Notes: generated from the sequence alone by a model not told the origin. Shown: positions 1-15,705, counted from the first letter of the stretch. The stretch: 64,000 nt of DNA from Cystobasidium ongulense (GCA_022835595.1 BQUP01000002.1:2652534-2716533), one strand, 5' to 3'. Numbers and translations: made by a program.

Positions 1-2348
1 TGATAACGGTACAATCAGCAGGCAGTCATAGCGGTCGTTGCTTCGGATAACATACCTCGGCTCGGAGATGTGGCTTGCTCAGAGACTTGTCGAAACCTAT
101 ACGGTTGTACCCCTCAACCAGTCCTATACCGAGTGTAGAGGGCACTAAATAGTCTTTTCCACCTTGTTTCTGACGCATAACATATTCTCTATCGATGATT
201 TTAGAGATGTGCTCAGCAATGGTGGCATCGGTCCCTAGAATTTCCCATAAAGCAAATTCAGCGCAACCTTGGTGGGGCGGCTCCTTAAGCCAACACCTAC
301 CGATTCCATTCTTGTCCATTAAAGACACCAAATCTGCTTCGGTGAGGAGACTTGGAGCTGATGTCTTTCCTTCTTTCATCTCGCATACCGATGGTATGAA
401 GCGCTCATTCACTTGGAAGGGAGGGAGGTGCATTCCTTCCCACTTGTCATATGGGAAGACCTCTAGGTAGTTTCTTTGATGAACAATGAGACCTAAAAGA
501 ACAGAAGCTTAGTTGGCTGAAAGTGGTAAACTGCCTTACGGACAGGCTTACCAGAAGCACGGAACTCTTCTTCAGCAATGACAATGTCGACTTCAGTCTT
601 CGCTCCAGTAGCGTTTTTCGAGCACATTGCGAGATAACGTCTGGTGATATATTCATAGACCCTCTTTTCGTCGCCTTGAAGGTTGCCAGCATGCTGAACT
701 GGATGAATAGGTGGATGTGCTTTATCGTTCTTTCTTCCTCCTCTGGGACGCTCGTATCCTCCGCCTTGCACGAGCATTGTTGCAAATTGACCCCACGCAC
801 CATCTGCTCGCTGTCTTTCGATAAGTTCGTGGAAATTAAATTGTGGGTCGAATTGGTCGGTTTCCGTACGAGGATAGCTGACTAAACCTTTATGGTATAA
901 CGCTTCGGCAGCCTGTGGATACAGACAGATTCAGCCTGTTTTCCTCTCGATGACCGATGCTTGCATCCATACACTTACTTCCAAAATCTTCTTTGGCGGT
1001 AATCGAAGCAAACGGGATCCATTCTTCTGAAGCTCGACGGTTGTGAGTGGTAAAGGTTTCCTAAGAAGGGGGTTAGTATAGATGGAGTCCACTTGTATAA
1101 GGAGACTAACCATTTGGATGTCGGTGCTGTTTTTACATGTGTGACAGTAGCTTCTGGTCGTAACACACATTGTTCGAAAAGTACCAGAACAGCTGGATGG
1201 TCGAAAAGATGATTTCTTTTCCATTTAAAGCTGACATTGAAGTCGTCTCTTTCCAAAGCCACGTGAATGAACCAGAAAGGTTCAGATACGAAGTTCTGTA
1301 CCTCATTATATCGTTCTACCACGAAGCCTAGAGTTGGAAACTGGCATGAACCTGAGATAGAAAATAGAATGACTTTCAGCTATGTTGAGGGAGCTGTTGA
1401 GAGTTATAGTGACTCACCGTAACTGATGACATTCTCTAAAACTCCCGGAAATGCCTTTTGTAGTTTCATGGTTTGGATTCGAGTTAGCGCTGCACCAATG
1501 CGGAGATCCAAATCTATTCTTGCTTCTACAGCTCTTGCTTGGTTCATGTCGAGAGGGACAGTGTTTCGTGCCGCGTTGTGGATTTGCCTTGATAGCACGT
1601 GACATTATACACGGTAAGAAGTCGCCAGGGTATCAAGTTGGTCCCACAAATGCGACTCACCCTGGGATAATAGCACTGAACCTAGCTCTGGTAACCCTGA
1701 TGTTTGGCTTTGACCTTCGGCACACGTTCGCCACTTCGGATCCAATGTGTTCTCCTTCTCTATCACAATCAGTCCAGATCATAAGCTCGTCCGCCCTTCG
1801 AGCTTCGGCTAGCAGATTTCTTTCAATCCCCTGCATGTTGTTATCCTGGATGACGGACTAGTGTCAGACTACCGTGGCCTGTTGTCAGTCCGATACAACT
1901 GCTCACCTGGGAGATGAAGGTCTTGATCGGAGCGTCGAAGAGGTCAAATGGGTCACAGCTCTGCCATTTACGATGTTGGTCGGTGAAATCGTTGCTTGTG
2001 AGATGTCCAGCCACAGCCGTGACGGTGAAATCGACGTATCCACGCCCAGGCTGCATCGAATAGCTGAAATCCATATTCTTGATGAAGCCGACACTGGTGT
2101 TTCTCTGTTTCGATCAACATGGGATGGGAGCTCGTCAACAAAGCACATCCTACTGGCCGAGAGAGCGGTCTCGAACGACACCCACAGTCTGATACTGTCC
2201 TCCAGAGAGTATACCTGCAATACTCCGAGCTACCGAGGGCTTCTCGGCGACACACAGGCTGTTGTTGTGGGTTGCACCGTGATCAGCAGCTTTCTGGGAG
2301 AACACGACACGTCCAGCCCGGCAGGACGAGCGAGACTCACACCCTCAT
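1..2348 (-). CDS. TOP3: DNA topoisomerase III (type IA), 3' end outside window
   Basis: Type IA topoisomerase, the strand-passing partner of a RecQ helicase in dissolving recombination intermediates in the nucleus. Exons on the minus strand: 2341-2348, 2186-2258, 1907-2104, 1661-1845, 1418-1587, 1111-1351, 979-1060, 552-912, 301-492, 56-234; a further donor at 55 sends the C-terminus off the window. The spliced N-terminus reads MRVLCVAEKPS, the family's standard start, with the Toprim acidic motif TDCDREGEHIG in exon 4 and the motif VEARIDLDLRIGAA in exon 5. The active-site tyrosine lies in SYPRTET (codon 874-876, about residue 332). LLTEADLVSLMDKNGIGTDAT and a SKPHLR motif close the core. 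The first coding exon is only 8 nt and carries ATG plus five bases; without it no family-like start exists. Phases close at every junction. The zinc-finger tail typical of some TOP3 proteins cannot be judged here. The family call is very secure; the exon 1 call is an inference from splice signals. Confidence 0.95.
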
Positions 2349-2578
2349 CTTGTGACCGGTTGACCATCGACGTTGTGCTGTCTTCTGTTATCGAGCTGTT
2401 GTAGCACGCGTTGCTGCTGTTGGGCGGTTCGAGGAAGAGCAAGAAGCGGCCCTCTCTGTTTCTCTGGACAAGCCGCTAGACATGGTGGCAACAGACTGAG
2501 AAGAGCATATGCAGATAATGTACTCCTTCTGAACGTTACAATATACTGTTCACTGATTCATATCTAGTACAACAGATA

Positions 2579-4144
2579 TCAGGATCCTGCCCCCACTATC
2601 CTGACCTTTCGCTTCACGACAAAGGCATGAGCTAGGACTCCCCCCACATCAATCACCTGTGATAGACAGAGTCGGTTAAAGAGTACACGAGAAAGTGTTT
2701 CGAATGAACTCACTCGATGCTCGAAGACTTCCCACATCCTGTCATTGGATTTGACCGCACCGAGAAAAATTGTATCGCGTTGACAGAGAAAAGCCCCATA
2801 GCCTCCATCCACTATAGCGCTACCAAGGAAGCGCAGAAGTGCAGGGTATAGTGCAGAAACAGCTTTCGGAGTGAGTTCTTTGATTCCCCATGGAAGATCG
2901 CTGACTACTCCATCGATGACAGCTTCCCTGAAACCGCCAGAATGGCCGATACCACGTCCGGACCACAATAGCCCAGCTTGAACGCCAGACAGGCCAGCTT
3001 GTCTCCCCATCCGATTATTCTCAGCATTCTCAATTCCTTTTTCTATTGAGGGGAGCTCATTGTCTGCAGCTAGACTAACGATCCTCTTCCCATCACGTTG
3101 AGCGATGGCAGCTACTTCGAGAGGTATCGAACCGAAGCCGCTGCAAGGATCCAAAAATATTCTAGCTTCTCTACCAGTTTGCGAAGTGTTAAATGTCGGA
3201 TGTAACAAGCAGAGACAGTAGGCCCTTTCAGGTAGCATGGTCGTCCGCCCTTGTAGCCGGTTGAGGCGATGATTGGGAGTTGTCGGTGCGGGTAAGCAGA
3301 TACCGCTCAGAAAATATAATTGACCTCCATCGGACACTAGTTCGGTCGATATCTACAGATGAATCAGGTTTTGCATCTTTTGCAGTCAGTGGGCTCATAC
3401 TAGACTTACTTCATACTCTGGGCAAGTCAAGTCTGCCTTGAGATCTGTCCTCTCGGTCATACTCATCATCTGGAAACCGTAGAGCTCGCCCAAGTGACCA
3501 GCTATTCTAGAGGACTTCAAAGTAGGGAACAGAAAGTCACCTCGCTCGAAGCGTATAGCGAAACTCTCGGGTAGGTACGTGCGGTCTTCAGCATATTGAA
3601 CACCCTTGGCCCCTTTCCAGATGGTGTACAAGAGGCTATGGCTTTCGCTCTGTGAATCTGCTATTTCAGCCAAGCGCTTCATGAATGCGAGCTCCGAGGG
3701 GGTGCTATCGATATCCAAAGGAGCCACTCGACGCCGATATCGGCTGTTTCGACCTTTCGAGGCTTCTGGATTGATGATTTGTCGGCTTCTCTTACTCGGG
3801 AGGCTGATCCGTTCCGCCTCCAGCCCTTGAAGTATTTCTTCCGGAATGCATTGCAGATCTTCGGTCTTCTCGTGGCCAGTGTCCAAAGAGAGCAACACGC
3901 GCAGAACACTCCACAGTGCGCCTTCTTGATACTTTGACACCACAGCATTCAAGCTGTCTCCGAGCGGCACGCTGAGCAGCACGGCGCCTGATAGAAGTTT
4001 CACATGGTTGCCAGCGATTGCAGCATCCGATATTTCGGGCGGGATAAAGCGCTTGATGTCTTGCCAGGCGACATCTTCGAACCCTTTTGGTACTTTGAAT
4101 GCTAGTCGAACCAGCTGCTTCTGTTCAACTTGACTGGTAGCCAT
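2579..4144 (-). CDS. THUMP-domain tRNA (guanine-N2)-methyltransferase, THUMPD3/Trm14-like
   Basis: Predicted 483-residue protein from exons 3410-4144, 2714-3352 and 2579-2656. The N-terminal half fits a degenerate THUMP RNA-binding region (MATSQ start; LAFKVPKGFEDVAWQDI near the start). The C-terminal half is a Rossmann methyltransferase of the UPF0020 type: the SAM loop reads FLDPCSGFGSIPLEVA (family consensus DPMCGxGxIPIE), followed by the catalytic-type motif SDLPWG (family DMPFG/DLPFG), then LYPALLRFL and the terminal VGGVLAHAFVVKRK, all in the order found in human THUMPD3. That family makes m2G in tRNA with a small TRMT112-type partner; the partner is not in this window. An alternative upstream start would need a TTG codon at 4213, so ATG 4144 was taken. 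The second intron (2657-2713, 57 nt) is in frame and free of stops, so a naive translation would include 19 extra residues. Confidence 0.85.
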
Positions 4145-4390
4145 GAAGAGAAGCTGCAAACAGTAGCGTTCGGCCCGAAACAAGGGGGAACTGTGGCGAA
4201 CAATAGCATGCAAGGCAAAATGGCAACATGAAAGAGTTCAAGCGAACTGATGTGATCTTCTATCTGCTACACTATGCAAACTGATAACACTGGATGCGAT
4301 TAACAATACTCATAAAGTTGTGCTTGCAATCTGGTTCAATGATACGGCACAAACGACAAACGACAAGAAAAAGGCATACTCCGATATCTA

Positions 4391-7300
4391 CTAAATTTTC
4401 CATGCCATAGGTGCTGATACATTTCGCTGACTTGTTCTAGGCCGGGCAACTGGTGGTGAATGTGACACAGATTTCATCAACAGGGCAGTCAAATCAAAGG
4501 GGAGTTCGCCTCCTGAAAGTGAGTGTTTGAGGGGTGATATGTGAACAGACGCCGACCTGGGTGACCTAAAACTCTCTCGGCGCGAGCTCAGATTACTTTG
4601 GCTGGCTTTCATCGAAGACGAAGACAGCCAGGGTACGTCGCCAGGTATGCCATGTTGTTCCAGCACCTTGGGCGTGCTCGAGCTGTGATCGCCAACCTCA
4701 TTTGAAGCGGCATGAATCCCCTCTCCGCTTGAGAAAATCTGATCAAAGTGAGTTGACAGGAAATTCCCAAGCTCTTGCCAGCCTCCTCCCACACGCAACA
4801 TTACTGTGCGCGATCGTAGAATTCGAGCATAATATAATCTGGGTGGATCGCCAATCCAATACTTGCCGACTTCATCGCGATGGACTTCAGCTGGTGTTAC
4901 TGTGACTGAAATCTAAGGCAGTAAAAATGATCAGATGAGAAATGGAGAAACCCCTCCCCCCCCCCCCCCCCCNNNNNNNNNNNATCCAGCTTATGATTTG
5001 GCTTCGGCCGATAGGAGTTGGGTTTAGCATCTAGATCGACGGAATGCCCCGCGCTGCTTCTTCGATTGCTCGTCCTGTGCCGACTTGGTGACGGGACCGC
5101 ATCCTGGTCTTCCTTAACTTGTGTGGATATAGCCCGGCTCGCGAAGGGCGTGGGTAGGCGAGGGATACCAAATGGCGAAAGAGTATTGTAGTGCTTCATA
5201 GTCGGTTGCTTCCGAGAAGCTGAAGCAATAGTTGGAGATTGAAACGTTTTCGAGCTTGCAGACATGGGTCTAGGAAGCCTGCTGGGTGCAGGTGACGCGG
5301 TAGTGGGTGCAATGGAAGCCAAAGACTGCTTTCGCGCTCGACTGGCGGCTACTGGTAGTCGCGATGAAGCGGTCATGCTGGAAGCTCGTGTAGGTTCACG
5401 ACCATTCCGATCAGATACCTTGCGTGACAATACACGCGAGGAAGCTGAGCGCCTGAAAGTCTTTGAAACGCTGCTGGAGCTGCTTGCTCGGCTCAGAGAC
5501 GCGGATCTTGCGATTGTATGGCGGCTTCGTTCCTGCAGTGCGTCGATGTGCTCTTGTAGTCCATGCCAGACAGTTTGTAAATGCAAAAGGCGGGTTTGTG
5601 CGCTGGAGTCTGTACCGAGAGGCAGGGCAGCTTTCTCGGCAGCTAATAGAGTGTGTTGCACTTGATCAGTATTGAACCAAAGGCTCGTGCTAGCATCCTC
5701 GTTCTCTTCAAAACCGTCAACGAGATCCATGGTTCGACTTATGGCTTTATCGGCTGCGGCTGCAGCTTTTTTGAATGCCGATATCCTCGATGCGATATCA
5801 TTACCTTCAGTGTCTGCTGAAGGAGCTGATCTGATGGAATGCTGGGCCATAATCCGGTTGCTTCCCTCACTTGCAGAGGTGAGAGACCCTTCCTGAAAAT
5901 GTTCGTCTTCTGCTACCGTCTGATTCCCCTTCGGATGGTGAAGAGCGGCTTCGCAGAGGTCTGGCGGAAAGACAGAGCTTGTGCTTGCACTGGAAACTTG
6001 GACGCCAGGAATGGTCGACAGGCGAGGCCCGAAGACATCTTCACTGGTCGAGAATGCTGCGTCCGACTCTACACTTAGGCCGCCGATGAGGGCTTCTCTC
6101 TGCAAGCCTTGCTGTGGTGGGCTTTGCGGAGGGTTACAGGCCATCTCTCCGACCTCTTTCGATTGAGACGCGTCCGAGTCTGTGGCTTTGGCATTGGGCA
6201 AGAGCACCCGTTCTGTGCCCGCGCTTTCTAGCGGGTCTGAGACGAGTTCCATCTGTTCCGACTTAACGCTCCGCTCTCCAGCTTCCTTCTCGGTTCCTTG
6301 CCTCCTTAAAGCTGCTTGACACATTGCAACAGCTTCCTCTTCAGCTTCTCGAAGATCGACTGCAGCCCTGAGGGAGTCATCGACTGCCTCATTAGTCGCA
6401 GCTGCGCGCACATTTCTATGATTTTGAAAGTTGGAATCCACGGAGATACCAATATCGGAGAACTGGTCTAAAATAAGGGAGAAGTCAACCTGCAAAGCAT
6501 CTGCCTGAATGCAGTAGGCTTCGACTTGGTGGTGGTAATCGTCGAGACAATGCTGGTCCGAACCCTAGCGGAGAAAGCTTTAGTACGACAGACACGTTAA
6601 TGCCCAAGCGAGAGCAGTAAAGACTTACCAAGCCGGTCCAAACAACATCTCGCAAGTGCTGTAGCATCGTGGCGGCACTTGCACATGCCATATGGGCCGA
6701 CTCCTCAATCATGTCAAGTTTAGCTATGTTTGCTCTGTATTGTGCTTCGACTGCCGCCCTCCGCGCCTTGTCTGCACGTTCATCTTCTGCCTTCGCATTG
6801 GCAGCGACTTGACGTGCCTTCTCAGCTGACAACTCGGTTTCCACATTGAGTATCATCGAGTTCAGAGTCCGAATAACTGTTTCCGTCCGTACACTCAGTG
6901 AGGTTCTGATATCTACGAGATCCCGCGATGCTTGCGTCCGGTCAACACCCTCAATCTGCAAGTTATCCATCTTGGCGCAGCCCCTCAGTAGCGACAGTAA
7001 GTCAGTCTTGGCACTTTCTAACTGCTTGAGGCGTTCTCCCGACATGTGTTCGATGCTAGATCGCACGCCTTCACCTTGAGCTACTATAACTTCCAATCGC
7101 GCTTGTTCCGCTTGCAGACGCTCTTTCGCTTCGAGTCTCTTGCGAAATGTCTCTACCTCTCGTGCGGTTTGATGCACTGATGATTCGATTCCGGCACTCA
7201 TATCATTCAGGACTACGCGAATTGATTGATCGTGCGAGGCGAGGTCGAACTTTCGGCTAGGACTCGAGCGCGACAAGAAGCTGACATCTACCACTAGCGA

Positions 7301-9438
7301 TTCTTTGAATGCTTTGAAGCGGCTGTCGAGCTTTTCTTGCTGTAAGGCCGCCCTCTGCAGATCGACTGTGTCTAATGACGCACTTGATAATACAGTGCGC
7401 AGATTGTCTGAATCGTTTTGGAGCTGAAACGCCCGTTTGCGAGCAAGTTCTGTTTCTTTTCGTTGGGCGAGAGCTCGCTGCAACAAGTCAAGCATGTTTT
7501 GTACATTATTGACGTGTTCCTGCACCCCTAAGACCTGGCCCTGTAGGTACCTTTGCAAATGGAGTACCTCATCCGATAAAGAAGCGCTCAATCTGCCGAG
7601 CGAATCTTCTGCAACGCTACAGGACGCCAAATGCTCGGCAATTTGATGGCGTAAGCTGACAATCTGCGCAGTCAGCTCGACTGCATCACTAGGGCTGTTT
7701 CCGCTTTCTCCGTCAAGTACTTGTTCGATGGAAACTGTCAAGGTACTCTCGACCTTCAAAAGGTGGTTCCGATCATCTGCGAGGAGCAGAAGTGTCTTTC
7801 GAAGCTGGTCGAGGGCCGAAAGTTTGCTATCTTCGAAATTTGATAGATGCAATGCTTGTTTAGCATCTCTTTGCAGGGCGGAGATCGATTCTTGCAATGA
7901 CCTTCGAACATTCGGATCTATACCCGCGTTCAACAGGTCGATGATGATATTTTGAGACTTTGAATTAATGATTTCATGTGCATTTTCTGCTGTTCGAGAA
8001 AGCGCTCTAATGCTACCGGCCACCGAGTCAAAATCGACATCGCTAGCGGAAACAGTCGAGATGTCAAAAGGGATCCTCTTTAGACTGCTGACATGTTGTC
8101 GGATTGTAGCTAATGTCTCATTGATGTGTGCGTGGTAGGTTTGCGCAGCGGCAAGCGCTTGGGCAGCATTTCGGTAAGCCTCGACAGCTTGCCGACACCC
8201 GTTCAGGCAAAGGGAGGTACTCTGTGTTGTAAGCCGTACGGTGTCTACTACTTGCTGATTGTACATTGCCTGATCTGGTACCTGTGCTTGCAGCAATGGT
8301 GTCGGCAATGTTGTGATAACCGGGATACAAGCGGCGTCGTATTTTGAAAGCAAGGCCTGGAGCCGTCCCTGAAATGTGTCTGCCAGAACTTCCGAGGGCA
8401 GTTTGAGAGTTGCTTGTTCTATGTCGCGAGCAAGAACTTCGGAAGAGAGTCGAAGATCTCGGCAGGTCCAGTAAACTTCGTCAACTTGCTTCCACTGACT
8501 GGTAAGAGCGTGACAGAAATCAAGTATTCCAGACAGATCCCGTTTGATACGTGCTTCAAGTTCATCTTGCAAGTCGAGGAAGGATTCCGGTAATGGCACT
8601 GGCGAAGCGTCAACCATCGAGTCTAGGATCTTTGCTGCTAGCGTGCTGTGCGACAAGGTATGTATTCGACTGGCTAAAGTAGCCAAGTCAAGCGACAGGA
8701 TCTCAGCGCGCATCTGACGGGCCATGTTGCTATTTGTCATTGTCGTTCGAATTGATGACGGCGAGGCTTGTTCTGACGCGTTCGACGCGACAGATGCGTT
8801 CGAGAGTCGTGCCTGCCGCTTCTCATACTCCTCTAAACCTTGCGGCTCCTTCCAGCGCGCTTTGCTGACAAATCTGGGGAGGACTTCGTGTAATATAGAA
8901 TGGCAGTCGGCTTTAGTTTTCTTTACGGAGGCCGTCCACTTATTCTTGAGCTGAATGAGATAGAGTTGCTTGCCGCGAATGCGAAGAAGGTGGAGGAGCT
9001 TGTCGACGGAGAAAAGGACCTTGAGGGTAATTTCTATTAGGTCGGTGTCTTCTGGAGAAAGATTTTTGTGCGAAGATGCCGCTGTACGAACAAAAGAAAA
9101 ACGATGCTCAGTATATAGTGGCGAGACTTCGAGAAGTAACATGAGCGGCGGATCGCGACTGCCGGTGAAGCGTACAGGTACCACCCACCTTTGGCAAGCA
9201 GTCTCAACGCTTGTAGCTCGCCATTGTCGACATCCTGAACTTCAGCTTCGAGGCCCTCGTGCTCCTGCAGCAATTGCGATAAAGCAGCATCATCAAGAGA
9301 CCAACTCTCTGCATCAATGGCAGACAGAGTGCTACGCTCGAGGAAGTCAATCTTGCCTTGAATCCAGTCATTCTTGTCTATGAAGCTCTGAAGGGAAGCC
9401 TTGTGGCGTTTTGTGAGAGCAGAATGCGAGTCTACCAT
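4391..9438 (-). CDS. Large GAS2-domain coiled-coil protein (microtubule/actin linker type)
   Basis: About 1,600 residues. Exons: 9189-9438, 6629-9081, about 4984-6566, and 4391 to about 4905. The N-terminus has the conserved fungal block FLERSTLSAIDAESWSLDD followed by NLSPEDTDLIEITLKVLFS. Then comes about 700 residues of heptad-rich, spectrin-like helix (residues roughly 80-900), then a Ser/Arg-rich, disordered basic stretch of about 500 residues. The last exon holds a GAS2/GAR domain: YARILRSRTVMLRVGGGWQE, the microtubule-binding module of Gas2 and spectraplakins. Fungal proteins with this N-terminal block plus a C-terminal GAS2 domain are known as uncharacterised family members; a role in linking microtubules to the cortex is inference. 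The intron between exons 3 and 4 contains a 17-C run and an 11-N gap, so the donor of that intron is not visible. The ATG at 9438 is the first in frame. Family confidence is good, exact exon 3 end unknown. Confidence 0.8.
4956..4983. other. Homopolymer C run followed by assembly gap (11 N)
   Basis: Seventeen C residues (4956-4972) abut 11 undetermined bases (4973-4983). On the minus strand this lies just downstream of the third exon of the GAS2 protein; the acceptor of the next exon lies near 4900-4906. The gap therefore most likely hides an intron donor and perhaps a few codons. The true length of the gap is unknown; conceptual translation across it gives a meaningless poly-Gly segment. Confidence 0.95.
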
Positions 9439-9954
9439 TTCAAGTAGACCTCACTGGCGATTGGGGATGTGAACGCGGTTTCCTGCAGCTTCTGGCTCTA
9501 TGTCTGCTGTTGTATCGCACACTTTCTTCATCGCCGCGCTTCTTGGCGACCGCCGTCCTCTCCGTTGAACCAGGCGGCAGCCAGCTCGTCCTTCGCACCG
9601 CAGGCTTCTGCTCCCTACAAGCCAGGTACTGGCGAAGGAGAGATCTTCCTGCTCATTCGCATATGCGTGATGGCCCCAGCAGTCTCGGTCATCGTTGTGG
9701 CCTTGTCGGACAGAGTACAAGCCGGCGCATCGGGTGACCACAGAATGTCAACAGAGCCAAACGAAGTCCATCGTCAACATCGCAAAATCAGGCAGGGAAG
9801 AGCCAGTGGATAGTTGGTACAGCGAGCTAGCTTGCTTTCAAGATACTATGCATAATTGTCCGTCGTAATATACTATGATACTTATACTACAGCCACGTTA
9901 CAGCTTTTTTCCTGCCAAGTACATGCACTACAACCGGCTCGTGTGAGGAACCTT
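9439..9954. other. Intergenic spacer, no supported gene
   Basis: Lies between the start of the GAS2-protein gene and the 3' end of the amino-acid transporter (both minus strand), so it should hold the GAS2 gene promoter and 5' leader plus the transporter 3' UTR. Overlapping open frames occur on both strands around 9451-9813, but the plus-strand one starts with GTG and none resembles a known protein. The minus strand shows a donor-like GTGAGG directly upstream of the GAS2 start, so a non-coding or alternative upstream exon is possible. Confidence 0.5.
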
Positions 9955-12211
9955 TCAACTACTAGCTAGTGCCCAAATGCCTCTGCCGAATCCAATGATC
10001 CCAAAGGGTAGCAATAAACCGAAAGCAACAAGATCTATCCATATCCGTTTGCCCATCAAGCGTTTTTGAAGTTGATTCTCTTTGGAAAGTAGCAGAGCAT
10101 CTGTCTGAATGTCTGGCGCTGACGCATCAGAAACAAAGATTGTACGTGGTCGACGAACGTGAAAGAGTATGATGTGGAAGAGAGCTTGATAGATCCGTAA
10201 AGCTCAAAGTCAGTCAATGACAACACCTTATACCGTATACTGCGAAAGTATACTCACAAGGAAGTATAAAGCTGAGCCATGTGACACCTACACACCCCAC
10301 GACCTCCGCTACGCTGGCAATATTCCTGAATCCTCTGCCCAGGCAAGAGAAGACAATGACAAGAGCCCAAATAATAATGAGAGCCATACGACCCTGCCAT
10401 GCTCTAGCCAACCTGGAAGCTCCAGCGGGGACCAGATCGTCACGGACATCCTCATCTTCCGAAGAAGAACAGGTATCGTTACCGTCCGACGTTACGGCGC
10501 CGCCTATAGGTCTCCGTCGGCGACTTGGCGACTTCACGTTCCCCTTGCTTAAACTTCGAGCATGCGAGTATATTTTTCGTGGGATGTCTAGAAGGCCGAT
10601 GGCTGCTATTCGTACGGGACGGATATTGGTTTCTGAGAGTAATGGGAGAATAGTGAGGAGGAAGAGGACGCGGCACACATTAAACCAAGCGTGATTTATC
10701 GGTAATGCGGTCATGAGATTCGGTGTGATGATCAAGAGGTTGAGATAGCCTACGAGACCCGAGAAGAGGTACAAAAGAAAAGTATAGGTGACAGCTAACG
10801 ACGTAGCAGATTCCCATCGATGGCGTTGAATCATTCTATCCAAGAAAGAATCGGTGACTGGCGTAGCGGCAGGAGCTGCATTGGGATCTTTTGCGTTCCT
10901 CGAGCCCGGAGGAGCGCGTTTTCTAAGGCCCCGGTAGATGTCAAAAGTGCTGCCTTGACTGCTACAGCATGCTAGGAAGAGGATGCTCACGCCACTCCAC
11001 AAGCTTGGAGTATGCAGGGGCGCAGTGTCAAAGTGTGGCTTTGAAAATCGCCAATGTACTTTGCCATGATCTGGTTTGAGGAGTGAAGGATAGTCTTCGA
11101 GGTTCTTCAGCGATATTCCTAGAATGAAGAGTGCTAGCGGGTAGAATAGTACCGATAGGTTCGGGAGCTGTGACAGGAAGGGCGAAGCGGGGAAGATTGG
11201 GCGCGTTGATGAGGTGAACCGAACGAGGAGCAGAGATATGACAAGGTACGAGAGGCCCATGAGAAGCGATATGAAAATGTACGAGTGTAGTATCTTTGCG
11301 CGTGGGAAAGCCGAATTGAGTAGCTGTATGACCAGGTCACTCGAGATGACCAGGGCGATCAGAGCGCGAGCGAGACCGACGAAGGACACGAAAAGATTGA
11401 CTAGTATCTCTCCGAGGTATTGTACCTTTAGTACTTGAGGGAAGACTGCGCTTGCGAGAGATGGATATGATCCTGCACCCACATAACGCGCTTCTACGCT
11501 GAGGATGAGCTGAGCGAAGGAAGCACCCAGCGCAAGAAGCAGCGCTGTCAGAGGTATTCCAAACGCAATTCCAGTGAGGGAGTAGGCGTATGGGATGAGC
11601 AGCACGAATCCAGGCGAGATGTGGCTGACGAAGAGAAGCCAGGATGTCTCGAGGATGGAATGCTGTCTCGTGCCAGACAACGAAGAGCGTCCTCCCACAC
11701 CAGCGCCAGCACTGGACCCGGCATCAGCATAATACATCCTCCTTCCACCGCCGTACACGCGTCTGGTCTTGCGCTTCCTGCGTTTCCTGCGCTCTTCGTC
11801 CGTCTCTCCTGAGCCAACACCACCTGCGAGGCTGGCCTCGACCTGCTCGAGGTACTCGTCGTCGTCGAGATCCTCCTGTGAGTCAACGCGGGCATAAAGG
11901 GCGCCGTTCTTCGACCTCAAGTCGTACTCTCGTGAATCCTCGCCGTCCTGCTCATCGTCCAGCAGCTCCAGGTCGTCGGATCCCGATGCAGAGGATTGTC
12001 GTCCTCCATGAGGATTGTTGTTACTGTAGGGCTCTCCGCTGCTGTTGCTGGAGGACGAAGCATGGGCGTGATGGTCCGTCTCGTCCCAGGATACAAACGA
12101 GAGCTGCCTTGCTGGTGCTGCTGTCGGTGCCTCTTGAGTGCTCAGTGGGGCATCGCCTAGGGTCCGGTCTGGCTGCTTATCGACGAGCGGATGCTCTGGC
12201 TGTTGCGCCAT
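9955..12211 (-). CDS. Amino-acid transporter, AAAP/AVT (SLC38-like) family
   Basis: Exons 10258-12211 and 9955-10202 give 733 residues. An N-terminal cytosolic region of about 205 residues is rich in Ser, Asp, Glu and Arg (a basic patch RRKRRKRKTRR precedes the membrane part). The membrane part starts with SILETSWLLFVSHISPGFVL and continues with repeated hydrophobic helices (for example IAFGIPLTALLLALGASFA, ILVNLFVSFVGLARALIALV, LAVTYTFLLYLFSGLVGYLN). The pattern of about eleven helices with the first helix running ETSWLLFV...P fits the AAAP family, which moves amino acids by proton coupling, in fungi mostly at the vacuolar membrane. The second exon adds two more helices (YQALFHIILFHV; DLVAFGLLLPFGIIGFG) and ends in ASS before TGA at 9955-9957. 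Substrate and direction of transport cannot be read from sequence. ATG 12211 is the first in frame after a stop. Confidence 0.8.
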
Positions 12212-12400
12212 ACTGGACTGACTGCCGTGTGACGGATGAATGTTCTTGCTGCTGTCTGTCTATCTATCTCCACGACGATATCCTCCTCTTCATCTTTTGT
12301 GGTGTCGGTGTGCTGCAGTCGATGCTCCTTCAAGCCGTGTGGGTGGAAGTCAGTTCGGATCTTGTCCAACTGACGCGACCTCAGCACCCCAAAAACAACA
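12212..12400. promoter_or_regulatory. Divergent promoter between transporter and PRP4 kinase
   Basis: Only 189 bp separate the two start codons, so both promoters and both 5' leaders must fit here. I see a pyrimidine-rich segment but no clear TATA box. Co-regulation is possible, not shown. Confidence 0.5.
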
Positions 12401-15705
<3,305 letters not shown>

